Shown: positions 63,893 through 64,000 of the stretch, piece by piece | Layout: each line of letters starts with the position of its first letter | Position numbering within the stretch: position 1 is the first letter of the stretch | Assembly (NCBI RefSeq): GCF_000187245.1 | Contig: NC_027865.1 | Location: forward strand, 806,001-870,000 | DNA: 64,000 nucleotides | DNA from: Ogataea parapolymorpha DL-1 | Lineage: Eukaryota > Ascomycota > Pichiomycetes > Pichiales > Pichiaceae | Reading direction: 5' to 3' | The notes under the pieces: generated by a model | Databases searched by the model: none | What the model saw: the letters and a program-made list of their open reading frames with translations, nothing else | What the model was told of the DNA's origin: nothing | Program-made: the position numbers and the translations under genes

Positions 63893-64000
63893 TTATAATT
63901 TGGTAGCAGGCTCGTCCTCCTCGTCTTCCGGGTCTCTAGAGGACGAGGCCAGCGCAGCCAGACGTCTCGCACGCTCCACCTCGGACTCCTCCTGATTATA
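63893..64000 (-). CDS. C-terminal end of an unidentified protein (5' partial)
   Basis: On the minus strand an open frame enters at the right edge and ends with TAA at 63895-63893. It gives 35 residues, highly charged: Glu/Arg-rich first (EESEVERARRLAALASSS), then an acidic run (DPEDEEDEP) and ATKL. The composition fits a disordered C-terminus of a nuclear or cytosolic protein. The coding call rests on codon-like composition and the clean stop; the protein cannot be identified. Confidence 0.55.
   Translation of the reverse strand, partial: YNQEESEVERARRLAALASSSRDPEDEEDEPATKL

Overview
The window is nuclear DNA from a budding yeast of the Saccharomycotina. It is packed with short-spaced, mostly intronless genes that are recognisable orthologs of Saccharomyces cerevisiae genes. 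The proteins read well with the standard code; for example, a CTG codon falls on a conserved leucine of Lsm3, which argues against the CUG-Ser and CUG-Ala clades. The three introns are only 37-39 nt, with a CTAAC branch site a few bases from the acceptor. Together with a fairly balanced base composition this suggests the methylotrophic Pichiaceae (Ogataea-like). The genus is an inference from general features, not a database match.

Layout. 1-7.0 kb: end of an ornithine-cyclodeaminase-like gene, a putative mitochondrial helical-repeat protein, GPI12, a second probable mitochondrial protein, EMC3 and NTA1. 7.0-15 kb: CBF1, a 60-residue Cys-rich protein, ERG20, EBP2, SNU114 and an APC-family permease. 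15-27 kb: IFM1, a dysferlin-domain protein, SET2, GTR2 (spliced), a three-KH RNA-binding protein, SWC5 and POL5. 27-38 kb: ATP15, MDL1-like ABC transporter, CDC34, KEL3, DIM1, an 88-residue membrane protein, KAR9 and CDC9. 38-49 kb: FAS1 and NTE1, head to head. 49-64 kb: LSM3 (spliced, unlikely to be found by simple ORF calling), YSH1, a Zn2Cys6 regulator, ARP6, a VTC5-like SPX protein, an unknown coiled-coil protein, POB3, SUB2 (spliced), a ZIP zinc transporter, and the C-terminal end of one more gene.

The gene set is housekeeping. Splicing and mRNA factors are SNU114, LSM3, SUB2 and YSH1. Chromatin factors are SET2, SWC5 and ARP6 (both SWR1 complex) and POB3. Ribosome biogenesis factors are EBP2, DIM1 and POL5. 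Lipid and membrane functions are ERG20, FAS1, NTE1, GPI12 and EMC3, and mitochondrial functions are IFM1, ATP15 and MDL1. I see no transposon, tRNA, rRNA, CRISPR, virus-derived or toxin gene.

The less explained signal is in the short intergenic regions. A GAYCGRCGCG element recurs upstream of several genes, and a GGCTGTGC/GCACAGCC element is clustered between FAS1 and NTE1 and repeated about 35 bp upstream of two other starts. CDC9 has a tandem TCGCGT array. Several perfect small palindromes are present. Convergent genes are often separated by only 5-10 bp, and two divergent pairs share about 40 bp between start codons. One open frame in the ATP15-MDL1 gap has no ATG of its own.
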